NCBI GenBank assembly: GCA_964017195.1
Contig: OZ024898.1
Location: 447,001-511,000 of the forward strand
Source: Siderastrea radians
Taxonomy: Eukaryota; Cnidaria; Anthozoa; Scleractinia; Rhizangiidae
Direction: 5' to 3'
Length of the DNA: 64,000 bases
Shown: positions 23,443 to 33,800 of the stretch, piece after piece
How the letters are laid out: the number at the start of each line of letters is the position of its first letter
How positions within the stretch are numbered: position 1 is the first letter of the stretch
Translations under genes and position numbers: made by a program
Notes under the pieces: generated by a model
Database searches by the model: none
Told to the model about the DNA's origin: nothing
The model's input: the letters and a program-made list of their open reading frames with translations, nothing else

Positions 23443-23699
23443 CCAAGGGACTCTGATCTTTTCAACCTTTGATGGGTTAAATCGCCGCCGTCATTGTCCA
23501 TAGTTTCAGTCTGTGATGTCACCGAGGAGTTAGTCTGAAGCTGAAAAAGCTGTTCTTCTAAGACTCGCACTTTATAAACCATGAATCCGATAGACGTAAG
23601 GGTCAACACTAAGTTCACAAACACGGCAAAAGCCAAGAGACTACTGCATCGCATTTTTCCTTGCTCCATCTTATAGCGCGTTGTTTTTAGTCTAAGCAC
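23443..23699 (-). pseudogene. Pseudogene exon 1, 5' part
   Basis: It encodes the cytoplasmic tail, the TM helix and the RLKR site, nearly identical to the intact copy. Immediately after SESLG it runs into the right terminus of the 3.75-kb element. Reading on in frame gives unrelated residues and then a stop. Confidence 0.88.
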
Positions 23700-23750
23700 T
23701 TGGCGTGGGGAAATCGGTTATGTATGTTAAATGAAATACAAGAATGCAGA

Positions 23751-24145
23751 CAATAATCAGCTTGTTTTAGGCGCTTAAACGTGCCTCAACGAATTATGAT
23801 CTTAGAGCTCGCGGAAGTGTTCTAAAAATCAAGGTTTCATTATTGACGGAACTGTAGCTCTCTAAAGACACCCACTACAGGAACGTTCTTCCTGTGTGGC
23901 TGTTTGGAGAAGATAGAGCCATAACAAAGCCAAAACAAAAGTAATTACCCTTGGTTAACGATTTCACAACAAGTACAAATTACCCAAAATTGAGAACTCA
24001 GAATTCGAAAAAATACGTGTAGCAGGCGTCAAGCAAGGAAAAAAAACGTACGGCAAAGACACGATTGATTTTGTTTGAACATCCAATTGGTTGAGCTTTT
24101 TTAAACAAATCTACAGATCATAGTAACGCAAAACCAAGGCAAATT
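23751..24145. promoter_or_regulatory. Single-copy counterpart of the 394-bp upstream unit
   Basis: It lies just upstream of pseudogene exon 1 and matches the unit that is triplicated upstream of the intact copy. A promoter role is inferred only from position and conservation between the units. No TATA box is obvious. Confidence 0.4.
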
Positions 24146-24199
24146 AAAACGCGATTTACCTTCGACACTCAGTTGAAAACCACTGTTATAAAATAAATA

Positions 24200-24460
24200 A
24201 TTAAAAATATATTGGAATTTGCAGTGGCATCTCCGCAAAGTGGCTATTCGTCCACTGATTCCAGATCGAATTTGGAAATGTTGGTTTTTGTGGAGGGAAG
24301 GAAACCGAAGAACCCGGAGAAAAATCCTCTTTCAGAGTTAGGACGAGAACCAACAAAAAACTGAGCCCACCCCACAAATGACACCGGGACCGGGAATCGA
24401 ACCCAGGCCACATTGATGGAAGCGAGTGTTCTAACCGCTGTACCATCCCTGCTCCTCCAT
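24200..24460 (-). mobile_element. tRNA-derived SINE (Gly-like head), unit 1 copy
   Basis: On the minus strand a tRNA-like head starts near 24460 (GGGATGGTACAGCGGTTAGA, A-box-like) and carries a B box GGGTTCGATTCCC. It is followed by a body with CCGGGTTCTTCGG and a tail near 24200. The orthologous copy is at 44900-45160, so insertion preceded the duplication. A related 3' part occurs at 59487-59650. Confidence 0.7.
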
Positions 24461-24555
24461 CCCCTGCTCTTGCCGTTTTTGTCTCAGCAATTATATTATA
24501 AGAAGAGGGACGTTTTATGCACTATGATAAAATTAACTGATTTCAGTTAGTAATG

Positions 24556-24660
24556 CCAGTGTGCGTGGCGTACTGGCGTACGTGCCGGCTTGTGATGCTG
24601 GCGACCTAGGTTCGCCTATCAGTGGAGACATGAATTTTTTCTTCTTTTTCTTTTTTTTGA
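24556..24660 (+). mobile_element. tRNA-like SINE head (His-like anticodon loop), unit 1 copy
   Basis: GTGGCGTACTGG resembles an A box. A stem-loop with loop TTGTGAT would carry anticodon GTG, and GGTTCGCCTATC resembles a B box. A T/C-rich tail follows. The unit 2 counterpart is at 45376-45482. The body is short and no functional tRNA fold is claimed. Confidence 0.55.
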
Positions 24661-24817
24661 GAGTATTTCAGTTCACAAATTAATAAGCACCAGCCAAAAA
24701 AAAAAAAAAGGAAAAAATTCGGATTTTGTAGTATAGTGAAAAATATAAATGTGAAGAAGATCCTCGCAGTTATTAACGCAACTTAGGCAGTTGCGAAAAG
24801 AAAGCCTGAAAAGATCA

Positions 24818-24888
24818 GGCTTGTCGGGATTCGAACCCTGACCTCTGCGATACCGGTGCAGCGCTCTAACCAATTGAGCTAACAAGCC
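24818..24888 (-). tRNA. tRNA-like unit, inverted copy (Thr-GGT-like, non-canonical)
   Basis: A 71-nt cloverleaf-like sequence with a 7-bp acceptor pairing (GGCTTGT/ACAAGCC), an A box TAGCTCAATTGG and a B box GGTTCGAATCC. The anticodon loop reads CCGGTAT, giving GGT, but position 33 is C instead of the universal U, and the anticodon stem has an A-C mismatch. More likely a SINE-type head than a working tRNA gene. Confidence 0.45.
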
Positions 24889-25081
24889 AACTGGGAGCTG
24901 ATCATTAAATTGGTTCGTAATATACCCGGGAAGGATAAAGATAAAATTATGAATAGCGAGGATCTTCTTCACATTTATTTCTTCATTCCGCAGTTCAAAT
25001 ATATGAATTTCATATATTCATAATTTCATCTTCATCTTTCCCGGGTATATTACGAACCAATTTAATGACCAGCTCCCAGTT

Positions 25082-25152
25082 GGCTTGTTAGCTCAATTGG
25101 TTAGAGCGCTGCACCGGTATCGCAGAGGTCAGGGTTCGAATCCCGGCAAGCC
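25082..25152 (+). tRNA. tRNA-like unit, direct copy 1
   Basis: Same core as the inverted copy, with boxes A and B intact and a CCTGATTTTTTCAGG hairpin with a T6 run directly downstream, as for Pol III termination. The same non-canonical anticodon loop is present. Open frames of 61 codons over this unit are artefacts of the tRNA-like sequence. Confidence 0.45.
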
Positions 25153-25328
25153 TGATTTTTTCAGGCTTTCTTTTCGCAACTGCATAAGTTGCGTTAATAA
25201 CTGCGAGGATCTTCTTCACATTTATTTCTTCATTCCGCAGTTCAAATATATGAATTTCATATATTCATAATTTCATCTTCATCTTTCCCGGGTATATTAC
25301 GAACCAATTTAATGACCAGCTCCCAGTT

Positions 25329-25399
25329 GGCTTGTTAGCTCAATTGGTTAGAGCGCTGCACCGGTATCGCAGAGGTCAGGGTTCGAATCCCGGCAAGCC
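25329..25399 (+). tRNA. tRNA-like unit, direct copy 2
   Basis: Exactly 247 bp after the preceding copy and, as far as I can see, identical to it over the core and flanks. This implies very recent tandem duplication or homogenisation. Confidence 0.45.
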
Positions 25400-25534
25400 T
25401 GATTTTTTCAGGCTTTCTTTTCGCAACTGCATAAGTTGCGTTAATAACTGCGAGGATCTTCTTCACATTTATTTCTTCATTCCGCAGTTCAAATATATGA
25501 ATTTCATATATTCATAATTTCAGTGAAAAATATG

Positions 25535-26012
25535 TTAAGAAAGTCCTGAGCTTTCTAGGAAACTAAAAGATTTTTAGAATTTCAAGAGTCAAAAAACTCA
25601 GTATAAACCCATGTTAAAGATATACTTAGAACAGTGCCTGAAGTGTACAGGCAAGAGGCTACAGTGTTCAGCGGTTTCACTAGTCGTTTATGTATCCCAG
25701 AATTTTGTTGTACTTACTTGATTAAAAAAAAGGGAAAAAAAAGTACGTTGGTTACCTTTTTTTCACGTCTGCTGCTGAAATTTTGAGTTTATTATACAAA
25801 ATCTTAATCTTTTAGGGGTTCAATTTGAATGACGACTTATAGTAATATGAATTCTTGTGGCGTTGTTTAATTTAAACCATTTTGAAGGTGGATGTATATG
25901 AAATAAATCATATGTGAACTGCGGATGTAACATGAAATGATGAATGTGATCCTCGCAATGTATTCAACTTAAAAAGTTGAAAGTAAACAAACCTCAAAAA
26001 TTCAGGTTGACC
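25535..26012. other. Gene-free tract shared by both units
   Basis: It matches 45652-46050 in unit 2 closely (GTTAAGAAAGTCCTGAGC onward), including a short A-rich stretch at about 25725-25745. It may include the 3' flank of the ShKT gene. The small open frames in it are not conserved as protein. Confidence 0.5.
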
Positions 26013-26105
26013 TTAGCCTGCGAACGCAGACGTATTTCAGGCTGTCGTTGCTGTCCGTTTGCGGAGAGAAACGACAGCCGGAAATGCGTCTGCTTTCGCA
26101 GGCTA
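26013..26105. mobile_element. Foldback MITE (TTAGCCTGCGAACGCAGACG), unit 1 copy
   Basis: A 93-bp self-complementary element flanked by GGTTGACC/GGCTTGACC, a 9-bp duplication with one mismatch. It sits in the middle of a wider inverted repeat (CAAAAATTCAGG ... CCTGAGTTTTTC). The same nested arrangement is at 55969-56063, so it predates the duplication. Confidence 0.8.
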
Positions 26106-26617
26106 GGCTTGACCGGTCAAGCCTGAGTTTTTCACGTTCACGCTTAAGCTGAATATATTTAACTGCGAGAATTGACATTCATCATTTCAATTAAACCACT
26201 TTGTTGCATTTAACGGTTGAAAATTGCAGGCAAGATACAGGGATTTTGAAAGATGTTCTTGATTTTAGCAAAAAAACTTCTTTAGATTTTATGTTACCCA
26301 AATAGGTTTCTAGGTGGTCTTTCGGGATTGTCGTTCCTAAGCCTGTATGGCTACAGAATTTAAACTGGTCCGGGACTCATGAAATAAAAACGTGCTACAT
26401 ATCGGTTACACCGGCAAACATACGAAGTCAATGAAGGTTATTTTAACGGCTCCGAGCCCACTGAATTTTCTAGTGGTGTAAAAATGCTGCAAAAAGCTGT
26501 TCACAAATGCCGGAAAAAAGTTGGAAACTGGCAAAACAAAAGCTCAAAAAATTCTGTAAACAATTGTCGTGAAACCTGTCACTTTAAAACTGATCTTGAT
26601 ATATGTTCACTGTATGT

Positions 26618-26727
26618 TTAGCAATTCAGACAGCTTTTCTTGCAGTTGCTTAGCATCCAGTCAGGGTTCTTGCTGCACTCGCCAATTGACGCCCAGTATT
26701 TGCAGTGTTTGTCGTTGCCTTTGCAGA
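26618..26727 (-). CDS. ShKT-domain protein, terminal exon, unit 1 (six Cys kept)
   Basis: The 110-nt last exon, after a TTTTTTTAG acceptor, encodes a complete ShKT domain of 35 residues ending at TAA. Six cysteines have the spacing C-x7-C-x8-C-x10-C-x3-C-x2-C, with the conserved WA-x-x-GEC and NP elements. ShKT domains occur in cnidarian venom peptides but also in many non-toxic secreted and enzyme-linked proteins, so no toxicity is claimed. It joins in phase with the exon ending at 27002. The rest of the protein is not recognised. Confidence 0.75.
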
Positions 26728-27001
26728 CTAAAAAAATTAAGATCAATAAAAAGTCATAAAAGTTTAGGATACCCGGTCTACGTCAACATTACTGAAGTTT
26801 ACTCATTCTCATTTCTCAGGTAAAGTAACCGCGAGAAGTGGGAAAATGCATATTCTTTCCTCCTCATTTCGCTCACGGCGCACAAAGGGAAAACATTTTC
26901 ATTCTCCTGAACGCTAAACCATAACACAAAACGGTAAGGCAGGCAGAGTATGATCACTTTTCTGCCATGCTGAAAATTCAAAGAAAGGGTAAGGAAGATA
27001 C

Positions 27002-27290
27002 CTCGAAAAGGCATCCCATCATCTCCAGCGAGAATACTTGGAACGCTGGATGCAGTCCTATCTTTTTCGCATTGTTGGAAGCACTTTTCAGCTTCTGTTT
27101 CAGTAAATGCTCTTTCTTGCGCCTTCTTTATCCTTTTCCCCTCGCTCGAGTCACTGGCCAATTCCTCAGTTCTATATTCTTTAACTGCAAGAAAACCAGC
27201 CTCTATATTGTCCCTAAGCTTGACGATCGTTTTGTCGATGACGGCAAAGGCAGCCCAAGCGTAGTGTGTGAGTGACGTCAATTTACAGAT
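27002..27290 (-). CDS. Probable penultimate exon of the ShKT gene, unit 1
   Basis: The open frame ends at a GTATC donor in phase 1, which matches the two leading bases of the ShKT exon. The encoded part is charged, with a Cys-x3-Cys (KCFQQC) and a predicted helical stretch (YAWAAFAVIDKTIVKL). The 5' end of the exon and any exons upstream are uncertain. It resembles nothing I recognise outside its unit 2 relative. Confidence 0.5.
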
Positions 27291-27765
27291 TTTAAGCTCC
27301 CGATATCAGCGGTGGAAATATCTAGCATAATTCAAACAAAACCTATTTATCTTCACTAAACGGCCTGTTCATTTTTTCTACTCACTTAAGCTGTCATAAA
27401 GAGTCAAGTAAGCTGCAATTTTCAATGGGAATTTGTACGATATTGCTGTTGTTTACATACGGCCATAATGGCCTGTCTCACTTAGGCCACTTCCTTTATG
27501 ACAGCTTAACGAGGCTGTCATCGACAGATTTAAATGTATGTAGATTGACTTGACTCAAACATTACGCCTGGGCTGCCTGGAATGAAAACATACTTAGGCG
27601 CGCAAAGCGCGCGTGCGTGAGCGATTTTAGATTGTGGTGGTTTATTCTTGCTTGTTAGTATTCGTGGTGTGCTGGGAGTGGTAAATCAAAACTGCGTCTG
27701 TTGCATAAGACATTCATGCCATGGAATGTAGATATTGACTGATCAACTGCATATATCAAATGATA
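27291..27765. other. Gene-free stretch upstream of the ShKT exons
   Basis: No convincing exon is seen. Fragments align with 57120-57545 in unit 2 (CCTGGGCTGCCTG), so it belongs to the duplication. Confidence 0.4.
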
Positions 27766-28011
27766 TCAGTTGTAGAGCTGATAAGGGTTCCAGGAGGGTT
27801 GTTTACCATTTTTGTTTACAATGATCCATTTCTGCAGGCGTGTTGGTCTATAATTTCTTTCCTGATGAAGCCTACCACAAGGAAGCCAGCCAATTGTCTT
27901 TGATGGATAAATATACACAACGTGATTACGTGTGCTAATATCTCCGAACGAAATAAAATAAGTTTTGAAAGGATAACATGAAAATTCATAAAATACTGTG
28001 ATAAGACACAA
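27766..28011 (-). CDS. Possible exon of unknown function, unit 1
   Basis: An 81-codon open frame containing GWLPCGRLHQ. The matching unit 2 tract (62078-62314) keeps GWLPCG but diverges elsewhere with frame changes. Conservation of this core suggests a real or former exon, perhaps of the ShKT gene or a neighbour. There is no recognised domain. Confidence 0.3.
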   Translation of the reverse strand: MCLITVFYEFSCYPFKTYFISFGDISTRNHVVYIYPSKTIGWLPCGRLHQERNYRPTRLQKWIIVNKNGKQPSWNPYQLYN

Positions 28012-28049
28012 TTAATTTACGGAACTGATTAAACTCTACAGCGGTCCTG

Positions 28050-29830
28050 TAATTATCGAGGAGTGCATTTCAGCACTGGCCACTATAAGTCACTAAAAGA
28101 ATGAAGGCCACAAGATGCATTTACTTTAGGGACGGACAAAAGAACGGACGAAATATCACTGCCTCTCAAAGAATAGGTGCTGGAGCGCACACTAAACATT
28201 TCCTTCAGTTGCCCCGGATTTTTCTCAAAGCGAAGACAATTTTAAAAGCTATTTAAATACAGTAAGAATCTTATTTTGTGTACGCTTTTACGTAAACTCC
28301 AGTAGTTAGAGTTCCAGTGCTTGAAAATAAACCGTAGAATACGCTGATGGGCAAGTGGGGTTTGTCAGAAACACTGGCGTTTGCTGGAAAACTGCCACAC
28401 CATAGAGCAGTAGTAAAAGTAAGAAAGTATGAACGCTTAATAAAGACGTAACGTTGTCTCAGTGGAAATAGGCTTGCCGAATCTCGTCATTGCACTGAAT
28501 TGATTGTTTATCTTTTTTCAAATTGAGGTCACATGTTGCCCGAAAGTAAGTTCATTATCAAATGTAAAGCCAAAAAGGTCTATTGAGTCTCACTGGAAAC
28601 GGAGAAATGATGGTCGGTCTTCGTAATATCATCCCTTAATGTTTACTTGGATTTAAAATCATTCCTTTGAATTCGTACCATGCGTTAGCTGTGCTCACCT
28701 CACTTACAATGCGTTCTTCCAGAAGGGCTGGATCTGTATCAGAAGTGTAGAGTTGCCCATCATCCGCATATGTATTTAATTCCGCGCTGGTATTTGCAGG
28801 CATAATTCGTTTATAAAAATGTTAAAAAACATCGGTCCAGGGAGGCTGCCGTGTGGCACTCCCCCCGTCATCAACTGCCATTCTAAGAACGTGCACCCAT
28901 CTTCACACGCTGCACCCTGCTCTTCAAATAATCTGCAAGAACTGTGCAACCTTTGCTGTTCACCACATGCCTCAGTTCAACTTAGCTAGTAAAAGCGCAC
29001 GCAGTATCCTGTCAAAAGCCTTTGACAAATCCATCAATACCAAGACTGCGCCTCTGCTTATTTCCCTTTCGTAAACGGTCGATGCCATCATTGGTAACCA
29101 AGCCTCTCGTAATGGCCAGTGTCATTTCTGCCCTAGTTTTTGCCTGGATTAGGACGAAATGACTTTATTATTATCAGATAAAATCAGGCCTAAATAAAAC
29201 GATTAGGCTAGACCTAAGCTAGACTCACACTTAGGTTAGGGATAAAGGTAGGGTCACGTGTTATAGATGTATCATTTAAAAAAAGCAGGAGGGATGATAG
29301 GCATGCAAGAAGTTCCGGGGTCGATTCTAGAATAGAAAATTAAAAACATTTTTCTTTTCCAATAGCAAAAATTTCGATGATTGGTAAAAAGTTTCCTAAG
29401 TGTAACTAAAATGGCATCGACTGTTTACGAAAGGGAAATTTGCTTCCCCTCCAATCCTCTGTCAGTCTGATCAAGGAAGTCTCGCAACTGTAGTGTCGTC
29501 TGTGTGTAGAGATATAAAGTCAAATATTTCCGAGCAGAACTCATCAAGCTGTTTTGCCAACAGCCTCTCAAAATCATTATTTGAATGCCGGTAATACACT
29601 AAATGGCCGATAACCAATACTTAGTCAATTGTTCACCCTTCTTTAGTGAAAAGACGTGTGACATGTCCCATTTTCCAGCGAGCTGGATAGTTACATCGTC
29701 AGATCGAATCCTTCATTATTACTGTCAGTGGACAAGATATCGCAGATTCAGGCTCCTTAACAAGCCCAGGGGCTATAGCGTCATGGCCGCAGGCCTTGCG
29801 TGTGTTGATGTCTAATAACAGTTGATCAAC
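28050..29830 (-). mobile_element. Decayed LINE (CR1/Jockey-type reverse transcriptase)
   Basis: On the minus strand, in order, are fragments of an RT: a KACGHDAIAPGLVK-like N-terminal motif (near 29800), LSKAFD-type and G-V-P-x-GS motifs (28900-29050), the catalytic YADD at 28759-28770, and the 3' region with SVRSSTYSLRG-like sequence near 28200. Stops and frameshifts are numerous. About 270 bp at 29130-29400 does not fit and may be a nested insertion. It lies between the two duplication units. Confidence 0.8.
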
Positions 29831-29959
29831 TTGTTTCTCATTTGTGTAACAAAAGCCAAAGCATTAAAGCAGTTGTAAGCTAACGCATTTGTGTAATTAC
29901 GGGATAGGCCGGTAAAATTCTAGCTTCTCGAAGTGGGCAAATCTAAAACTTGTCAATAT

Positions 29960-30163
29960 AGTAATTGAACACAATTAGAAGGGGAATTTAGTCAGTATAT
30001 TTAGCCTCGCGTCATGATTAGTTTGGTAGTCGTCACGCAACGCTCCTCTCCCACTAACAGTCGACAATGGAGGAGGAGCGTCGCGTGACGACCACCAGAC
30101 TAACCGAGACGCCAGGCCTTAATATACTGACTGAATTCCCCTTCTAATTGGTGCTTAATTGCT
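29960..30163. mobile_element. Palindromic MITE of about 200 bp
   Basis: The arms run from TTAGAAGGGGAATTTAGTCAG to the inverted GACTGAATTCCCCTTCTAA. Internal complementary segments GTCGTCACGCAACGCTCCTC and GAGGAGCGTCGCGTGACGAC pair as well. It lies just downstream of the intact gene's poly(A) signal. A fragment with similar sequence occurs at about 63910-63950. Confidence 0.8.
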
Positions 30164-30231
30164 ATATATACGGCTGTGTAGGACACAACGTCTCGATCAA
30201 ATAAAGTAAAGACACAGAGTAAAAAAATTCT

Positions 30232-30237
30232 TTTATT
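30232..30237 (-). terminator. Polyadenylation signal AATAAA of the intact surface-protein gene
   Basis: The AATAAA hexamer is on the minus strand about 310 nt after the stop codon and is followed by a T-rich, TGTG-containing stretch. No better signal is seen nearer the stop, so the 3' UTR would be about 330 nt. Confidence 0.55.
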
Positions 30238-30547
30238 AGTCAATCAGATTGCTGGTTGATAAGTTCAACAAAACGTTGATCTGACAATCGTGTTTTCACA
30301 CCGGCTAATAAATCACGTGAACGAGTTACTACGCACTCGACCCTTTAAATGCTTCAACGTCATCTTTGACGTCTTTTGCCTTATCAGTTTATGGCCCAAG
30401 TAAAAAACAAACAAACAAAGAAAACCATAATCTGAGTTATGTAACAACACTACTGAGCACTGAGCATTAATATACTTCAACTGTTTTTGGATCATACCTA
30501 AAAGAAAATTTTGAAGCCTCGCTCAAAGTCAAGTAAGCCAAACGATA

Positions 30548-30879
30548 TCAATTTTTGTAAGTCTGATAAAATACTTCAACTTCGTGTGGCTGAAAGTTGT
30601 AGCTTCCGGCAAGTAGGCTTTGTGTATTGCTTGCACCGTGTTTGTACCCAGCCACCTGCGCGTAACCGCTACCAAGATTAGTGTAAGAGTTGGTGTTGGA
30701 GCCCGCACTGTTGGCAATGTGAATATCATGGCCTCCACCAAATGTTGGACCATAGCTGCTCTTTCCATATATGGCATGTTCAGTTCTCTTGACGTGAAGC
30801 TTGAACGCTTCCAGTCCATCTTTGTTTTTAAAGGAGAATATGAAGCTGTGCGCAGAATCTGTGTAGGAACTTCCAGAAT
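30548..30879 (-). CDS. Intact copy exon 10: TLDc domain, C-terminal half, and stop
   Basis: A terminal exon of 332 nt. It continues the TLDc fold (SFIFSFKNKDG, YGPTFGGGHDIHI, YNFQPHEVEVF) and ends at a TGA on 30548-30550. The acceptor is TTTTTTTAG. The pseudogene's matching exon starts at position 24 and leaves the window. Confidence 0.87.
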
Positions 30880-33800
30880 CTAAAAAAAGGCATCAGAGGT
30901 TTCCTTTGTCTTAGCTACGAGTATTGGCATGTGCAGCGATTTAATCGATCGAGGCGAGAGAAAGGTATATTAGCTCCTGGAAATTTGAAGGGGAAAGTTT
31001 GAAAAGGAAGGAAGACTCTAGCAAAAAGCAAAGCTTTCCTTTAGGTTACTCCAAGGTGACGTGTCTGCAATTTTGAAGGTATTTTCCCTCATTGAATGCC
31101 GAAGAAGCACTTATAAAAGCGCGAAATGATAAACTAATAACTTTCGTTGGTGTTCAACCTAGGAACGACAAATTGGTATATTAACAAACTACTTACGCCA
31201 GTTTCGGTCAGTGTATCCTCCAAAGACATACTCTCCCACTTTAATAAACGTCACTGTTGGGCCCATGCTATTGCACCGTGAGTGAAATGTGCTGCCACTC
31301 CATCCGTGATATGTGGCTCGGTAGCACAGCTTCCATTTAGCTGGCAGAGTAGACACAGGATCCAGCCAGCCTTTGAGGAGTTCCCAGTATTCAGTTGTGT
31401 TAAGAAGGATTTCTGATGGTTCAAACTCGGGCCCTGTGACAAAATAACTTTTAGTGCAAGTTAAAGAGGCTAAAGTTGATGTGACACAACTCATGGCTAC
31501 GAAATAGAAACGTTCGTCCAAGTTCACGTAACTTGTTGTAAGCGAAAGATAAAGTGAGTTTGGGAGAACTCTTTACCTTACTTGGACTCAAGCTGCAGAT
31601 TCTGCAGAGAGAATGGGCCTCCGGTCTTCTAAGCTTGTAAAAAACTATGTCAATGAAACTTATAGGGAGCTTAGTTTATTTAAACTGCATACTTTATGTA
31701 TTGTGATGTCCCTTAGGGATGGACCATTATTTTTCTGGAGGGAGGGGGATGAGAAACGTTGAAAAAAATTGTTTGCAGAGCCTGAAAAGACAAAATAAAT
31801 TGTTTGCAAACGCAATATGTATACATCTGTTTGAAAAAACATGTCTGGTGAAAATTATAAATGATGAACTATGCGACACAATGGAACTCTGAGAAGGTGA
31901 CAGGGACAAGTTTGTCACTGGGTTTCGTTTCTTGACATTCAAATTATTTTCTTTCCAAGATAATTTTAAGAGTAAATTAAGGCATGCCGTGTCATTATAA
32001 TGTGCACGAGTCTAAGAAAAGAGGCAAGTTTTCACGCTTTCCAAAGCACCTTTGGGTCGCATCATCAATGATTCATGCTTGTTAACCGACAACGTTTTTT
32101 CAATTGGGTGTATTAAAAAAAAAATGTTTGCAGAGATGTCAGGTGAAGTTATAAACTATTAATGAAAATGAATTTTGTTTCAAAATTAATTCAGGGCCCT
32201 CAAATTGATCAAGCACAAAAATATACCCAAATGTGGGTTTTGAAAAGGATCTTCGGATTGCTTTGAAATCATAGATTCTGCCTCCGCGAAATTTCAACTC
32301 AAACTTAAAGAAGCTGTACACAGCAACTGGAAAAAGCCCAATCTTAATCAACATGTCAATCACATCAAATTTACACTTAAGCTTTAGGCGTTGTTACTAT
32401 TTACGTTTTTCTTAGTTATTAATTTCTGTATGGAATTTTAGTTAATTATGCTTGCTTCTCTAGGTTGTGATAAGTTCAAATTGTTCTTCAAATATTCTTT
32501 GTAACTGACGAAAATATGAGTCACATCGAAACATCTATTACAAATTAAAAAACATCGTGATCTTTTCAGGTGGTCTTTTCATGCACAAATTAAAGAAGAC
32601 ATTTCCGAGTACAATTATAAATTCTACAGAGTTAAATATGTTTCAAATTGTCCCCCTGTGATGGATCAGTATTAACAGTTTGCTTATCAGTAGATCAGTC
32701 GCTGTCTGTCTCCTCACTGTCGTGCTTGTTTCAGACTGTTTGTCAAATATATCCCATTTTTATTCCAAACTTTGATAAGCAGGCACACATTCTTTTGCAG
32801 CCGTATCCTCGTTAACGAAATCACCACATATTTCTTTCCTCATGATGTTTGGCTTGCACTGAGTGCTTGCTGGAAAGGCGACATTTTCCTTTGAAACCGC
32901 AGCTTCATTAACTGAAGCACCAGATATTTGTGATACTTTGTGATTTTTATTGCAATATTTTATTTACGGGAATATATTATGTCGGAAATGGACAAATGAC
33001 CATGTATAGCACTACTTTTTTTTAAGGGAAAACCCATTTTTTAGTGCTTGAGAAGAGCACATTGTTTTCAAAGAATTTATGTAGGAAGGTACTTTTGAAA
33101 AAAAAAAAAAATCGCGAAGGCGCCTTAAAGAAAAAAATGTTGGCAGAGGAAAATTTCTCATTCTCTCCTCCAGAAAAATAAAGGTCGGTCCCTTAACTCG
33201 TCATATGTTATCAAAATAACGTCATCATTTCGACCAAATCCACCATCTTCGAACACACGATTTTTCCATGAGACTTTAAAAGTGGTTGCAAGAATCATAT
33301 TAGTTGCGAAGAACCTATAAATACTGAATAGTAAATGCCACTTACCTTCACATACGGGCTTTTCCATGGTCCAATTTCCAGTCTCGTTGCAAAGTGTGGT
33401 CAGCGATCCTCGCAGCCGATAACCTTTGTCGCATTTGTAAGTGATTTGTTTTCCTTCCCAGAATTCATTTCCTATTCTGTAGCCATTCTTAATGGGAGCA
33501 GGCGCCTCGCATAAACGGTGGCCTGGAAAAACAACACGAGCGAAAGTTAGTGACATTCAAGAGAAGTATGCGTGTTGCGTGGACGGGTCGTCAGGTAGAT
33601 TCTGTAGTGTAGGCGGCCACACGCATTTCCTTCAACCAGCCGGTTAAGGCTGCTCTGATGTCGACAACAAGTTTCGGAATTTTTGGAATACAACCCTTCT
33701 TTAGTCGTAATTAGGTCTCGCATTAGCCTGACAAGAATGGTCATTGCAAAAGCACAATGTGGGTTTATGAGAGAAAGACCAACGTACAATTGCTTTTCGT

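Larger units (their letters stand above)
1..23699 (-). pseudogene. Dead copy of the collagen-Ig-sushi-TLDc gene (partial at left edge)
   Basis: All ten exons are recognisable, in order and with the same phases as the intact copy. Exon 1 is split by a 3.75-kb transposon and also contains an in-frame TAG at 19637-19639. Exon 3 has Gly to Arg and Gly to Cys changes in Gly-X-Y positions. Exon 6 has a 1-nt deletion near 14511, which leads to an early stop, and exon 9 has a 1-nt deletion at its acceptor edge. Exon 10 continues past the window start. Splice sites are otherwise kept, so decay is recent relative to the duplication. A transcribed non-coding role cannot be excluded. Confidence 0.9.
24747..25521. 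mobile_element. 775-bp insertion made of three tRNA-like units
   Basis: AGTGAAAAATAT occurs on both sides (24735-24746 and 25522-25533). Unit 2 has one copy of it at an uninterrupted site (about 45640), so this is a clean insertion with a 12-bp duplication. Inside are one inverted and two direct monomers of about 247 bp. Each has a tRNA-like core, a TTTTTT stretch and a shared flank (CCCGGGTATATTACGAACC and ATATATGAATTTCATATATT). The long TSD suggests LINE-type retroposition. Confidence 0.82.
1..28011. repeat. Segmental duplication, unit 1 (left edge outside window)
   Basis: Every exon, and much intron and flanking sequence, from position 1 to about 28.0 kb has a same-order, same-orientation counterpart in 30.2-62.3 kb. 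Matching pairs include the surface-protein exons, the promoter region (23.7 kb against 43.6 kb), two SINEs (24.2/44.9 and 24.56/45.38), the ShKT exon (26.6 against 56.5 kb) and a conserved tract at 27.77-28.01 against 62.08-62.31 kb. The offset between pairs changes from about 20 to 34 kb because each unit gained different insertions. This unit holds the dead surface-protein copy and the intact ShKT exon. Confidence 0.9.

Noticed and set aside
23334..23699. 121-residue membrane protein as a separate gene
   Set aside because: It is exon 1 of the dead copy running into a transposon. The intact paralogue shows the true continuation.
25085..25517. Repeated 61-codon proteins with QLVRALHRYRRGQGSNPG
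   Set aside because: The frame is the tRNA-like core read as protein. Box A and B and the paired arms explain the conservation.
26799..27281. 160-codon frame as a single exon
   Set aside because: A GTATC donor at 27002 joins in phase with the ShKT exon. The sequence past it looks like intron.
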